Counted from the stretch's first letter, positions 1 through 6,414 are shown. The stretch: DNA of 7,167 nucleotides from Deltaproteobacteria bacterium (GCA_021780585.1 JAJXYM010000182.1:1-7167); one strand, 5' to 3'. The notes: generated by a model not told the origin, from the letters alone. Numbers and translations are program-made.

Positions 1-2
1 TC

Positions 3-1106
3 AACAGCCATATTCGCGCGGTCTGCGATCGCTATGCGGAAGAGGGCTACTTCGCGCTCGCGCCGGACATCTTTTGGCGGCTCGAGCCGGGCGTGCAACT
101 CGGCTACGGCGACGCCGACCGCACGCGCGGAATCGCACTGGCGCGTCGGCTCGATATCGAACTGGCGCTCAAGGATCTCGGCGCGGCGCTCGGGACCCTG
201 CGCTCGCTTCCGGGCGCGAGCGGGCGGGCCGGGGTGGTCGGCTATTGCTTTGGCGGCCGGCTCGCCTGGCTGACTGCGGCCCGCACCGACGTCGACGTTG
301 CGATCGCCTACTACGGCGGTGGAATCGAGAATCACGCCGGCGAGGCCCGCGCGATCAAATGTCCGCTCATGATGCATTGGGGGGCCGACGACGCCGCGAT
401 TCCCGCCGCCGCGCGCGAAACCGTGCGGGCCGCCCTGGCCGGCCACGATCGTGCCGCATGCCACGTCTACACGGGGGCCGGCCACGGCTTCAATTGCGAC
501 CAGCGCCCCAGCTACGATCGCTTTTCCGCCAGACTCGCCCTTTCGAACACGCTCGGCCTGCTGCACGAGACGATCGGGCCGCGCTACGACCTGAGCGCGC
601 TATGGGAGCGCCATACCGCCTGCGAATTCGCCGAGCATGACGCCGACGCGACGATGCGCACGATGGTGGCGCAGCCCTACGTCAATCACGTCCCGACCCT
701 GATCGGAGGAGTCGGCTACGATGATTTGCGTCGCTTCTACAAGGACTTTTTCATTCCGGGAATTTCGGCCGACACGCGGATCGTTCCGATCAGCCGAACT
801 ATCGGCCCGAATCGGTTGGTGGATGAGTTCCTGTTTTGCTTCACCCACGATTGTGAAGTCAATTTCATGGCGCCCGGCGTGCCGCCCACCGGCCGTTACG
901 TCGAAGTGCCGTTCGTCGCGGTGATCGAGTTTCGCGGCGGCAAGATCGCGCACGAACATATCCATTGGGACCACGCGACCTTCCTCAAGCAGATCGGCGC
1001 GATCGACGCGAGCGGCCTGCCGGTCGCCGGCGTCGAAGGCGCCAAGAAACTGATCGACGAAAAGCTGCCGTCGAACGAGCTGATGCCGAAATGGAAGCGG
1101 CGTTAG
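3..1106 (+). CDS. Dienelactone hydrolase fused to a C-terminal NTF2/SnoaL-like domain (5' partial)
   Basis: The reading frame is open from the first full codon at 3 to TAG at 1104-1106, giving 367 residues with the N-terminus outside the window. Residues about 1-193 are an alpha/beta-hydrolase of the dienelactone hydrolase (carboxymethylenebutenolidase) family. The nucleophile Cys is in GYCFGG (codon 246-248, visible residue 82), the Asp is in GADDAAIP (codon 390-392, residue 130) and the His is in GAGHGFN (codon 483-485, residue 161), so the Cys-Asp-His triad is intact. The family hydrolyses dienelactones in chlorocatechol breakdown and other cytoplasmic lactones or esters; the substrate here is unknown. 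Residues about 195-367 follow without a break and look like an NTF2/SnoaL-like fold, with DFFIPGISADTR, VDEFLFCFTHD and an end rich in His (HEHIHWDH). Classical enzymes of the family are about 235 residues, so this is a two-domain version. The GTG at 93 is internal, because the hydrolase frame continues upstream of it. The gene converges on the selenoprotein gene. Confidence 0.9.
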   Translation, partial: NSHIRAVCDRYAEEGYFALAPDIFWRLEPGVQLGYGDADRTRGIALARRLDIELALKDLGAALGTLRSLPGASGRAGVVGYCFGGRLAWLTAARTDVDVAIAYYGGGIENHAGEARAIKCPLMMHWGADDAAIPAAARETVRAALAGHDRAACHVYTGAGHGFNCDQRPSYDRFSARLALSNTLGLLHETIGPRYDLSALWERHTACEFAEHDADATMRTMVAQPYVNHVPTLIGGVGYDDLRRFYKDFFIPGISADTRIVPISRTIGPNRLVDEFLFCFTHDCEVNFMAPGVPPTGRYVEVPFVAVIEFRGGKIAHEHIHWDHATFLKQIGAIDASGLPVAGVEGAKKLIDEKLPSNELMPKWKRR

Positions 1107-1136
1107 CCAGCCATCGCGCGGTCGGCGCGGCGGCAA

Positions 1137-1168
1137 GGCGTCCCGGCGGATTGATCCGCCGGGACGCC
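1137..1168. terminator. Perfect hairpin between convergent genes, probable bidirectional terminator
   Basis: GGCGTCCCGGCGGA (1137-1150) and TCCGCCGGGACGCC (1155-1168) are perfect reverse complements around a TTGA loop. The stem is 14 bp and very GC-rich. It starts 30 nt after the stop of the hydrolase gene on the plus strand and 11 nt after the stop of the selenoprotein gene on the minus strand, the right place to end transcription from both sides. Neither side has a real T-tract, so termination may depend on Rho or the hairpin may mainly protect 3' ends. The structure is seen directly; the role is inferred. Confidence 0.7.
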
Positions 1169-1179
1169 GACGCCAATCG

Positions 1180-1956
1180 CTAGCCCTGGAAGATGCCGAA
1201 CTCCCGTTCCCATTCGTAGGGTAGATCGATCAGAGCGCCGCCTTCCCGCACGGTCTCGAGCGCGCGCAGGGCGTCCGCGAGAATCGTGCGTTGCCGCTCG
1301 TGGTCGAACGCTCGGCCGAAGGTGTTGCCCATCGGATGGTTGACGAAAACCGTGCGCGGCGCCTTGACCTGCGCGCTGATATCGCGCGCCGTCGAGACCA
1401 CGACGGTCGGAATTCCATTTTCTTCGAGCACGCGCGCGACCAGACCAACGGTCTGGTGATCGAGCGGTCAAGCGGGCACGAGCGCCGCGGCGTCAACGCG
1501 ATCCTCTTGCAGACGCCGAGCCAGCGCCGGCGCGGCCTCATTGACGACCGTCGAGCGCGTGTAAATCCGTCCCATGAAACCGCTGTAATGATGCGGCGAG
1601 ATCGAACCAATTACGCCTTGCGCGGAAAGCTCTCGCAGACGCTCGACCGGGAAAATACAGTTGATGTCCCGGTCGGCGTCGCGATGGTCGTAATAGTCGT
1701 CGTTGATCACGAGGCATCCGGGCAGAGCCTCGCTCTCGAACACGTCTAGGCGAAGATCGTTGCGCGCCTGCGGATTGAACGGTTGCGCGTCGCATCGCGA
1801 AACCCCGCCCGAAGTCAGCATCGCAATCCGGCATTGGTTGAGCGGACGGCTCAGCGGAGTCAGCGGCGCGTCATGATTGATGGTCCACTGATACGGCTGG
1901 AAACCTTGCGACCGGTAATGGGAGTTCAGCCTTTCGACATAACGAATCGCTTCCAT
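1180..1956 (-). CDS. GrdB/PrdB-like selenoprotein with in-frame UGA read as selenocysteine
   Basis: Starting from ATG at 1956-1954 this frame runs to TAG at 1182-1180, giving 258 residues if the TGA at 1470-1468 (residue 163) is decoded as selenocysteine. The protein resembles the selenoprotein B family of glycine/sarcosine/betaine/D-proline reductases. The N-terminal part has PYQW, a CRIAMLTSGGV strand-turn segment and a DINCIFPVERLRELSAQGVIG stretch (split here: DINCIFPVERL, then RELSAQGVIG). Around the UGA it reads AAALVPA-U-PLDHQTVGLVARVLEENG, followed by IPTVVVSTARDIS and VFVNHPMGN. The sequence on both sides of the UGA is coherent, same-family protein in the same frame. Clostridial GrdB is over 400 residues and PrdB about 240-250, so the size is closer to PrdB. 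In the reductases the Sec attacks the substrate C-N bond; the substrate here is unknown. The ATG is preceded by GAGAGG (1970-1965) at 8 nt spacing. Open frame continues upstream to 2460, but that part is Arg-rich and unlike the family. The alternative is a nonsense-mutated Cys homologue, which the SECIS-like hairpin argues against. Confidence 0.8.
1439..1470 (-). promoter_or_regulatory. Sec-encoding UGA with a bacterial-type SECIS hairpin
   Basis: In minus-strand RNA the UGA (1470-1468) is followed by 10 nt (1467-1458). Then comes ACCAGACC (1457-1450), loop GUU (1449-1447) and GGUCUGGU (1446-1439), a perfect 8-bp stem. The apical loop begins 18 nt after the UGA and its first base is G, followed by U. 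Bacterial SECIS elements sit inside the coding region just after the UGA, with an apical loop roughly 16-37 nt downstream and a G near the start of the loop that is read by SelB. This hairpin fits on position, stem length and loop. Pairing below the stem is only partial (GCUCG against CGCGC with one mismatch, and an AUC bulge). Confidence 0.75.
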
Positions 1957-2371
1957 GACCACCGCCTCTCGGGAACGCCAAAGTACTCTCCCTTGAGGAA
2001 TAGCAGAAATCCGTAACGTTCGACCAGAGCGGCGCTGGCCGTCGCGCCGATTGCCCGCCGCGGATGCACGCGGAGGGCGTCGTGCCCATTTTTCCGCCAT
2101 CCGGAGCCACGCGATGGCGACACTCCGATGAGGTATCGGTAGGCCGCCGAAGATTTGCGCAACGTCGATAATAGTGGCCCAGAGCCTTGAATCTCGTCCG
2201 TTGGCGCTTTCGCTGACGAGAAGATTGCCGGCCATGCGGCAAATTGGGGCCGGTTCGTTGATGGATGGCGCAATTTTTGCGTTTCCTTCGTTTCGTGATT
2301 TTCCAGCGAAACTGGTCTGTTCGCGCCATCGCCGCCGCGTTCGTCGTCGCCGTCTTTTGCCGTAACGACGT
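1957..2371. other. Divergent intergenic region between the selenoprotein and the histidine kinase
   Basis: About 415 bases separate the two divergent starts. I find no gene I would call. Open minus-strand frames exist here, but they are Arg-rich or lack a start signal. The part near the kinase (about 2265-2310) is clearly more A/T-rich and contains a small inverted repeat, CGCAA-TTT-TTGCG at 2269-2281, so promoter or operator elements for the kinase operon may lie here. I could not pick out a convincing -35/-10 pair on either strand. A long unconserved stretch like this could also be a decayed gene. Confidence 0.4.
1965..1970 (-). promoter_or_regulatory. Ribosome binding site deciding the selenoprotein start
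   Basis: GAGAGG on the minus strand lies 8 nt before the ATG at 1956-1954. It is the main support for that start over in-frame start codons further upstream, such as the ATG at 2235-2233, which has no such site. The N-terminus it gives (MEAIRYVERL) fits the family's short N-terminal helix ahead of the PYxW motif as I remember it. Confidence 0.6.
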
Positions 2372-3448
2372 ATGAGGCAGGCCCATTTCAAGGATCTTGA
2401 CCGTAATGTCGCGCGCGCCAGGGTGCTGCTCTCGTTGCTCGCGATGTTGTCGCTGTACATCGATCCGACCGTGGCGGGCGGACTCTTTCACCTCACCGGG
2501 CTCGCGCTCGCCACCCTGCTGTGCCATCTCGCCTACAGTCTGGCGCTATACATCGCCTTGAGCCGGCCGATTGGCGTGGTCCGTCTGCCGGCCATCTCGA
2601 CCGCGTTGGACCTTTTCTTTGCAACGGCGATCGCTTTCCTGACCGAGGGGCAGACCAGCCCATCCTACGTGTTTTTCGTCTTCGCAATTATCGCGGTCGG
2701 GATGCGGGCGGGACTGCGCCCCACGCTCCAGGTGACGCTTTGCGGCGTAACCCTCTATCTTCTGGTGATCGCCGAATCGGACGGGCTCACCAGTTCTTAC
2801 ATGATGCGGGCGATCTATCTGGCGATCGCCGGTTATCTGATCGCCTTGTTGGGCCAGCAACGCGGGGAGTTCGAGGCGCGGATGCATGAGCTTGAGGTGA
2901 CCGCCGAGCGTCATGCGATCGCGCGTTCGCTGCACGACGGCTACGTGCAGGCGTTGGCCGGCGTCAATCTGCGGCTGGAAACGTGCCGCGAGCTGCTGGC
3001 GCGCGGTCGCGCGGCGGAGGCGCTCGCGCAACTGAACGAATTGCAGCGCGGAGTCGCCCGCGAGTACGACGAAGTCAGGGGGTATATTCGCTCGCTCGCC
3101 GGTGTGCCGGCGTCCGCGCCGCGTGATATGCCGGGCGCGGTCAACGATCCGCGCCTGCATTTCCGCGCCTCGTTCACTGCCCATAGCCTGGGCGGCGAAC
3201 AAATCCTTCAGATTATGCTCGAGGGTCTGCGCAACGCGCGCCGCCATGCGATGGCTAATCTGGTGCGAATCAACGCTTGGGAAAGCGAAGGAAAAGTCCA
3301 GATTTCGATCGACGACGACGGGATCGGATTCGCGGTCGCGGAAAATCCGCCATGGGCGATCGCGTCGCGCGTGGCCGAGTTCGGCGGTTCCATGAATATC
3401 AACGGCAAAGGCTCCGGAGGCCTCGCGATCGAAATACCCAAGGTCTAG
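2372..3448 (+). CDS. Membrane sensor histidine kinase, NarL/NreB-type (HisKA_3)
   Basis: This 358-residue protein senses an unknown signal and would phosphorylate the regulator encoded 2 nt downstream. Hydrophobic segments lie at about residues 18-35, 41-63, 74-91, 98-112, 119-135 and 147-162, giving a six-segment membrane domain with no obvious periplasmic sensor. A short linker leads to the HisKA_3 dimerisation domain, where AERHAIARSLHDG places the phospho-acceptor at H188 with D189 as the usual neighbouring acidic residue. The ATPase domain has its N-box at GLRNARRHA (N288) and DDDGIGF (314-320). The glycine-rich ATP lid (GLGL followed by a MRER-like segment) usual in this subfamily is replaced by PPWAIASRVAEFGG, so ATP binding may be unusual. 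The C-terminus is GSGGLAIEIP (347-356). An in-frame TAA at 2363-2365 makes ATG 2372 the first possible start; no strong Shine-Dalgarno sequence precedes it. The family call is firm; the signal is unknown. Confidence 0.9.
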   Translation: MRQAHFKDLDRNVARARVLLSLLAMLSLYIDPTVAGGLFHLTGLALATLLCHLAYSLALYIALSRPIGVVRLPAISTALDLFFATAIAFLTEGQTSPSYVFFVFAIIAVGMRAGLRPTLQVTLCGVTLYLLVIAESDGLTSSYMMRAIYLAIAGYLIALLGQQRGEFEARMHELEVTAERHAIARSLHDGYVQALAGVNLRLETCRELLARGRAAEALAQLNELQRGVAREYDEVRGYIRSLAGVPASAPRDMPGAVNDPRLHFRASFTAHSLGGEQILQIMLEGLRNARRHAMANLVRINAWESEGKVQISIDDDGIGFAVAENPPWAIASRVAEFGGSMNINGKGSGGLAIEIPKV

Positions 3449-3450
3449 TT

Positions 3451-4080
3451 ATGGGAACGCCAATTCGCATCGTTATCGCCGACGATCATGTCCTGTTCCG
3501 CCAGGCGCTGATGTCGCTGTTGCTCCTTCAGCCGGACCTCGCGGTGATCGGCGAAGCGCCAACCGCCGACGAACTGCGCTCCGTCCTCACGGCGAATCCA
3601 TGCGAGATATTGCTGCTCGACCTGCAGATGGATCGTTGGACGATGAATGATATTCCGGATCTTGCCCGCATGACCCGGGTGATCGTGCTCACGGCGAGCG
3701 AAAGCGCCCAGAACGGAGTGCGGGCCCTGCGTCTGGGCGCGCGCGCGATCGTCCAGAAGCGGTTCGCCGTCGAAACCCTGATGACCGCGATCCGCACCGT
3801 CGTGGGCGGGATGGTATGGATGCCGCCGGAGGTGCAAACACACTTCGCCCAGGAAGGCGCCGTCGCGAGCCAACTCACGGTGCGCGAGGCCGAAATCGTG
3901 TGCTCCGTCGCCAGCGGGATGCGCAACGCCGAGGTCGCACGGCGGCTGTCGATCACCGAAAGCACCGTAAAAACCCATCTCAACAATATCTTCCAGAAGC
4001 TTGGCCTGCGCGATCGTCTCGAACTGACGCATTACGCAATCAGAACCGGCCTCGCGCAGATTATCGACGCCGACCGCTAA
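3451..4080 (+). CDS. NarL/FixJ-family response regulator (receiver plus LuxR-type HTH)
   Basis: This 209-residue cytoplasmic transcription regulator is the likely partner of the kinase, which ends 2 nt upstream. The receiver domain (about 5-120) has the acidic pair D11-D12 (IADDH), the phospho-acceptor D57 (ILLLDLQM), T81 (IVLTAS) and K103 (VQKRF), so all phosphorylation residues are present. After D57 the usual M-P-G loop is replaced by MDRWTMND, missing the conserved Pro. The LuxR-type DNA-binding domain spans about 142-202 (LTVREAEIV, then AEVARRLSITESTVKTHLNN and KLGLRDRLEL), with recognition-helix residues typical of the family. ATG 3451 follows the kinase stop (3446-3448) and has AAGG 6 nt upstream, so the two genes are co-transcribed and probably translationally coupled. 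The next gene is amt, making ammonium transport the nearest candidate target; that is inference from position only. Confidence 0.93.
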   Translation: MGTPIRIVIADDHVLFRQALMSLLLLQPDLAVIGEAPTADELRSVLTANPCEILLLDLQMDRWTMNDIPDLARMTRVIVLTASESAQNGVRALRLGARAIVQKRFAVETLMTAIRTVVGGMVWMPPEVQTHFAQEGAVASQLTVREAEIVCSVASGMRNAEVARRLSITESTVKTHLNNIFQKLGLRDRLELTHYAIRTGLAQIIDADR

Positions 4081-4127
4081 CGTTCGGTCGGCGCGCGCGC
4101 GGACGCTCGCCGCCCGCCGCGACCTCG

Positions 4128-4141
4128 CCCGCCACGGCGGG
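4128..4141 (+). terminator. Small GC hairpin after the two-component operon, possible weak terminator
   Basis: CCCGCC-AC-GGCGGG lies 47 nt after the regulator stop; it is more realistically CCCGC-CACG-GCGGG with a four-base loop. No T-tract follows. It could be a weak or Rho-assisted terminator, or chance in a very GC-rich stretch. If it does not terminate, amt may be partly co-transcribed with the two-component genes. Confidence 0.3.
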
Positions 4142-4187
4142 AATTACTCATTCAAATACTCAGTTGGATTATCACGCAAGCGGTCGT

Positions 4188-4226
4188 CCCGCCCAAATCG
4201 CGGGCACTGCCGCCATATTGGGCGGC
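4188..4226 (+). promoter_or_regulatory. Competing hairpins in the region upstream of amt
   Basis: Three pairings share the same bases. CCGCCCAA (4189-4196) pairs perfectly with TTGGGCGG (4218-4225) across 21 nt. CCCGC (4188-4192) pairs with GCGGG (4200-4204). GCCGCC (4209-4214) pairs with GGCGGC (4221-4226) around a 6-nt loop. The long pairing excludes the two small ones, an arrangement that could act as a switch in a leader RNA or, as DNA, as an operator for a dimeric regulator. It lies about 245 nt before the amt start, far for a classical attenuator, and no T-tract follows. The structures are visible; any function is speculative. Confidence 0.35.
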
Positions 4227-4455
4227 GTGGCTATCCGGCCCCACATTCTGATTCTCCCTCTTGATCTTAATATTCCGGCCAAATCGCAACTATCGAGTGA
4301 CTATGCCATCCATCGAAAGTTCCAGCTCCCGATCAACCGCTCGATTGACTGTTTTTTGAGCATCCTCCGGTACGCGACTTGCTCAGCCTTGCTCCAAACG
4401 TAAGTCCCGAATTTCGGGCGCTGCGCCGCGAACGTCGAAAACGACGGTGGCAGAA

Positions 4456-4461
4456 AAGGAG
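4456..4461 (+). promoter_or_regulatory. Ribosome binding site of amt
   Basis: AAGGAG is followed by 11 nt and the ATG at 4473-4475. It is a near-perfect Shine-Dalgarno sequence with slightly long spacing and supports the long N-terminus of the transporter. I found no clear promoter, sigma-54 type included, in 4081-4455. Confidence 0.75.
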
Positions 4462-4472
4462 AGCGGGGTCAT

Positions 4473-6038
4473 ATGTCCAATTCATCTCTGGTGAGAACGT
4501 ACCACCTGTTGAAGGAGCGGTGGCGAGATCCGGCGGTCCGCCGCAACGCCGGCTACCTGCTATTGGGTAAAACGCTGGGGCTCGCGATCGTCCTGTTCGT
4601 GATTTCGAAATGGTGGACGCCGAGCGCGGCCTACGCCGACGCCACGCCGCCTCTGCCCCCTCCGCAAATCAACGCGATCAATACGGTCTGGACCCTGGTC
4701 GCGGCCTATCTGGTTTTCTGCATGCAGGTGGGTTTCGTGATGCTCGAGGCCGGCTTCGCGCGGTCGCGCGAGTCGGTCAACATCCTCGTCGAGGGCATCG
4801 CGGACACCTGCATCTGCGGCGTTACCTTCTGGTTGTGGGGCTTCGCCTTCATGTTCTGTCCGGGCACGCCGTGGATCGGCACGACCGGCTTCATGCTGCA
4901 TGGATTGCCCGCCACCTACGGAACCACTGGCGTGCCGCTGCTGGCGTACTGGGTATTCCAGTATGCCTTCGCGGATACCTGTTCGACGGTGACTTCGGGC
5001 GCCATGATCGGACGGTGCGATTTTATCGGCGACCTGCTTTACAGCGTCGGCGTCACCGGCTTCATCTACCCGATTATCGGCCACTGGGCGTGGGGTCCGG
5101 ACGGATGGCTCGCCAACATGAACCCGATCCCGTTTCACGATTTCGCCGGATCGACGGTGGTGCATACGATCGGCGGGACCATCTCGCTGGCGGGCGCGAT
5201 CGTCCTCGGTCCCCGGCTCGGACGGGTGTTCAAACGCGACGGCGGTCAGCCGATGAAGCCCCACGATCTCATTATCGGCGCGACCGGCGGGCTGATCCTG
5301 TGGTTCGGCTGGTACGGATTCAATCCCGGCAGCACGCTGTCGGCGCTCGACGCGCAGGGCATCGGCCGCGTCTCCTTCAACACCACGCTCGCGGCCTGCT
5401 CGGCGGGTTTGACGTCCCTATTTTATTCCTATGCCAAGGGCCGCAAATGGGATCTCGGTCTGACGGTTAACGGATTCCTCGCCGGACTCGTCGCGATTAC
5501 CTGTCCTTGCTATTGGGTCGATCCCGAAGGCGCCTTCCTGCTCGGCATCGGCGCGGGACTGGTTGTGGTATGGGGTATCGATTTGCTCGAATACCTGCGT
5601 ATCGACGATCCGATCGGCGCCGTGCCGGTTCATATGATCGCGGGCATCTGGGGCACGCTGTCGCTCGGCCTGTTCGCGGCCGGCAAATACGGCGCCCCGA
5701 CGGCCACCGGCGCGGACACCAGCACCGTCGTTACGGGCCTCTTCTATGGCGGCGGCTTCGGCGTCCTCAAGGCGCAGATGATCGGAAGCTTTTCGATCAC
5801 GGTTGCGACCTTCATCGTGTCGATGGCGCTGATGTATGGAGTTCAGTTGATATTTCGCCTGCGGGTCCCGACCGAAGGCGAAATCGAGGGACTCGATCTC
5901 CACGAGCACGGCTTCCCGGCCTATCCTGAGTATGTCGTGACGGGCGAGGACGGATGTCCGAAAACTATCGACGACGTACCGGTCGGCAGGCGCACGGGAA
6001 CCCGGCTGCCGAAAATCAAGATGAAACAGGCAAGTTAG
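4473..6038 (+). CDS. amt: Ammonium transporter, Amt/MEP/Rh family
   Basis: This 521-residue inner-membrane channel would carry ammonium/ammonia into the cell for nitrogen assimilation. The first about 57 residues hold a basic stretch (ERWRDPAVRR), a hydrophobic segment (about 28-46) and a small-residue run SAAYADA, which looks like a signal peptide as in E. coli AmtB. The conserved sites are present: the two Phe of the periplasmic gate in FQYAF (F162, F166), a pore Trp near W207 (WGPDG), D223 and the first pore His H231 in DFAGSTVVH, F283 in YGFNPGST, and the second pore His H387 in VPVHMIAG. The twin-His signature is therefore intact. The cytosolic C-terminus has the family EGEIEGLDLHEHGFPAY motif, followed by about 43 further residues. 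AmtB-type channels are usually blocked by the PII protein GlnK, whose gene often sits next to amt, but none is in this window. The gene has its own terminator, and the two-component pair lies upstream on the same strand. Confidence 0.96.
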   Translation: MSNSSLVRTYHLLKERWRDPAVRRNAGYLLLGKTLGLAIVLFVISKWWTPSAAYADATPPLPPPQINAINTVWTLVAAYLVFCMQVGFVMLEAGFARSRESVNILVEGIADTCICGVTFWLWGFAFMFCPGTPWIGTTGFMLHGLPATYGTTGVPLLAYWVFQYAFADTCSTVTSGAMIGRCDFIGDLLYSVGVTGFIYPIIGHWAWGPDGWLANMNPIPFHDFAGSTVVHTIGGTISLAGAIVLGPRLGRVFKRDGGQPMKPHDLIIGATGGLILWFGWYGFNPGSTLSALDAQGIGRVSFNTTLAACSAGLTSLFYSYAKGRKWDLGLTVNGFLAGLVAITCPCYWVDPEGAFLLGIGAGLVVVWGIDLLEYLRIDDPIGAVPVHMIAGIWGTLSLGLFAAGKYGAPTATGADTSTVVTGLFYGGGFGVLKAQMIGSFSITVATFIVSMALMYGVQLIFRLRVPTEGEIEGLDLHEHGFPAYPEYVVTGEDGCPKTIDDVPVGRRTGTRLPKIKMKQAS

Positions 6039-6057
6039 ACCCGACTCCGCCTGTTTT

Positions 6058-6090
6058 CCGGCCAGCCTCGTCCGAGGCTGGCCGGGTTTT
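6058..6090 (+). terminator. Intrinsic terminator of amt
   Basis: CCGGCCAGCCTCG (6058-6070) and CGAGGCTGGCCGG (6073-6085) are perfect reverse complements with a TC between them; the closing CG pair probably opens to make a four-base loop. The stem is followed by GTTTTATT. It begins 20 nt after the amt stop. This is a textbook Rho-independent terminator. Confidence 0.93.
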
Positions 6091-6397
6091 ATTCGCGCGT
6101 CGATGAGTCGAATCGCCCGTTTCGGCTCCTTCATTCGATAAATCCGCCGGCGCTTCCGATGCGTCTCTTGGCTCGAGGCGATGGTGCGGGTTCGCTCGCG
6201 CTCGGAGCGGCCGCGTGAGGGGAAGGGTGGTCGCCGGCCGGCGTCATTCTGGCGCCGCGAGCGAGCTACGGGCGGAGCGTTCGGCGCCGAAATTTGCCGC
6301 TCGCGTGCGGCCGATCCATGTCGGCGGATGGCCGCGGTCCGGGCGGCGTCGCGTATTCATTTGGATCTTGACCGTCACATTATTGTCAAACGCGCTG

Positions 6398-6414
6398 ATC
6401 GCGGATACCGCGAT
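6398..6414. repeat. Perfect short palindrome in the non-coding gap
   Basis: ATCGCGG-ATA-CCGCGAT is a perfect inverted repeat with 7-bp arms and a 3-bp centre. It follows an A/T-rich patch containing another inverted pair, TTGAC (6368-6372) and GTCAA (6385-6389), with 12 bases between. The size suits an operator for a dimeric regulator or a small RNA hairpin. No neighbouring promoter could be defined. Confidence 0.4.

Noticed and set aside
600..1136. Minus-strand ORF of 178 codons opposite the hydrolase
   Set aside because: It overlaps the well-supported NTF2-like domain and has a mirror-type composition.
1180..1431. An independent 83-residue protein
   Set aside because: It is the C-terminal part of the selenoprotein in the same frame. 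The sequence between the TGA and this Met (PLDHQTVGLVARV) is also protein-like.
1291..1749. Plus-strand ORF of 152 codons
   Set aside because: It lies opposite the selenoprotein, is rich in Arg and resembles no family. It is a shadow of the minus-strand gene.
1926..2273. Minus-strand ORF of 115 codons in the divergent intergenic region
   Set aside because: Part of it (VERYGFLLFLKGEYFG) looks almost protein-like, but it overlaps the selenoprotein start, has no ribosome binding site that I can see and matches nothing I know. At most it is a decayed remnant.
1468..2460. A 330-codon minus-strand gene ending at the TGA
   Set aside because: The family-like protein begins only at 1956. The upstream part is Arg-rich without a ribosome binding site, and the TGA is better read as Sec.
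4081..4455. Sigma-54 promoter for amt
   Set aside because: I looked for GG-N10-GC with the usual flanking bases and found no acceptable match. TTGATC at 4261 also has no matching -10 element.
4379..4570. Small plus-strand ORF overlapping the amt start
   Set aside because: It is basic and unconserved-looking, and its second half is amt in another frame. The ribosome binding site at 4456-4461 serves amt.
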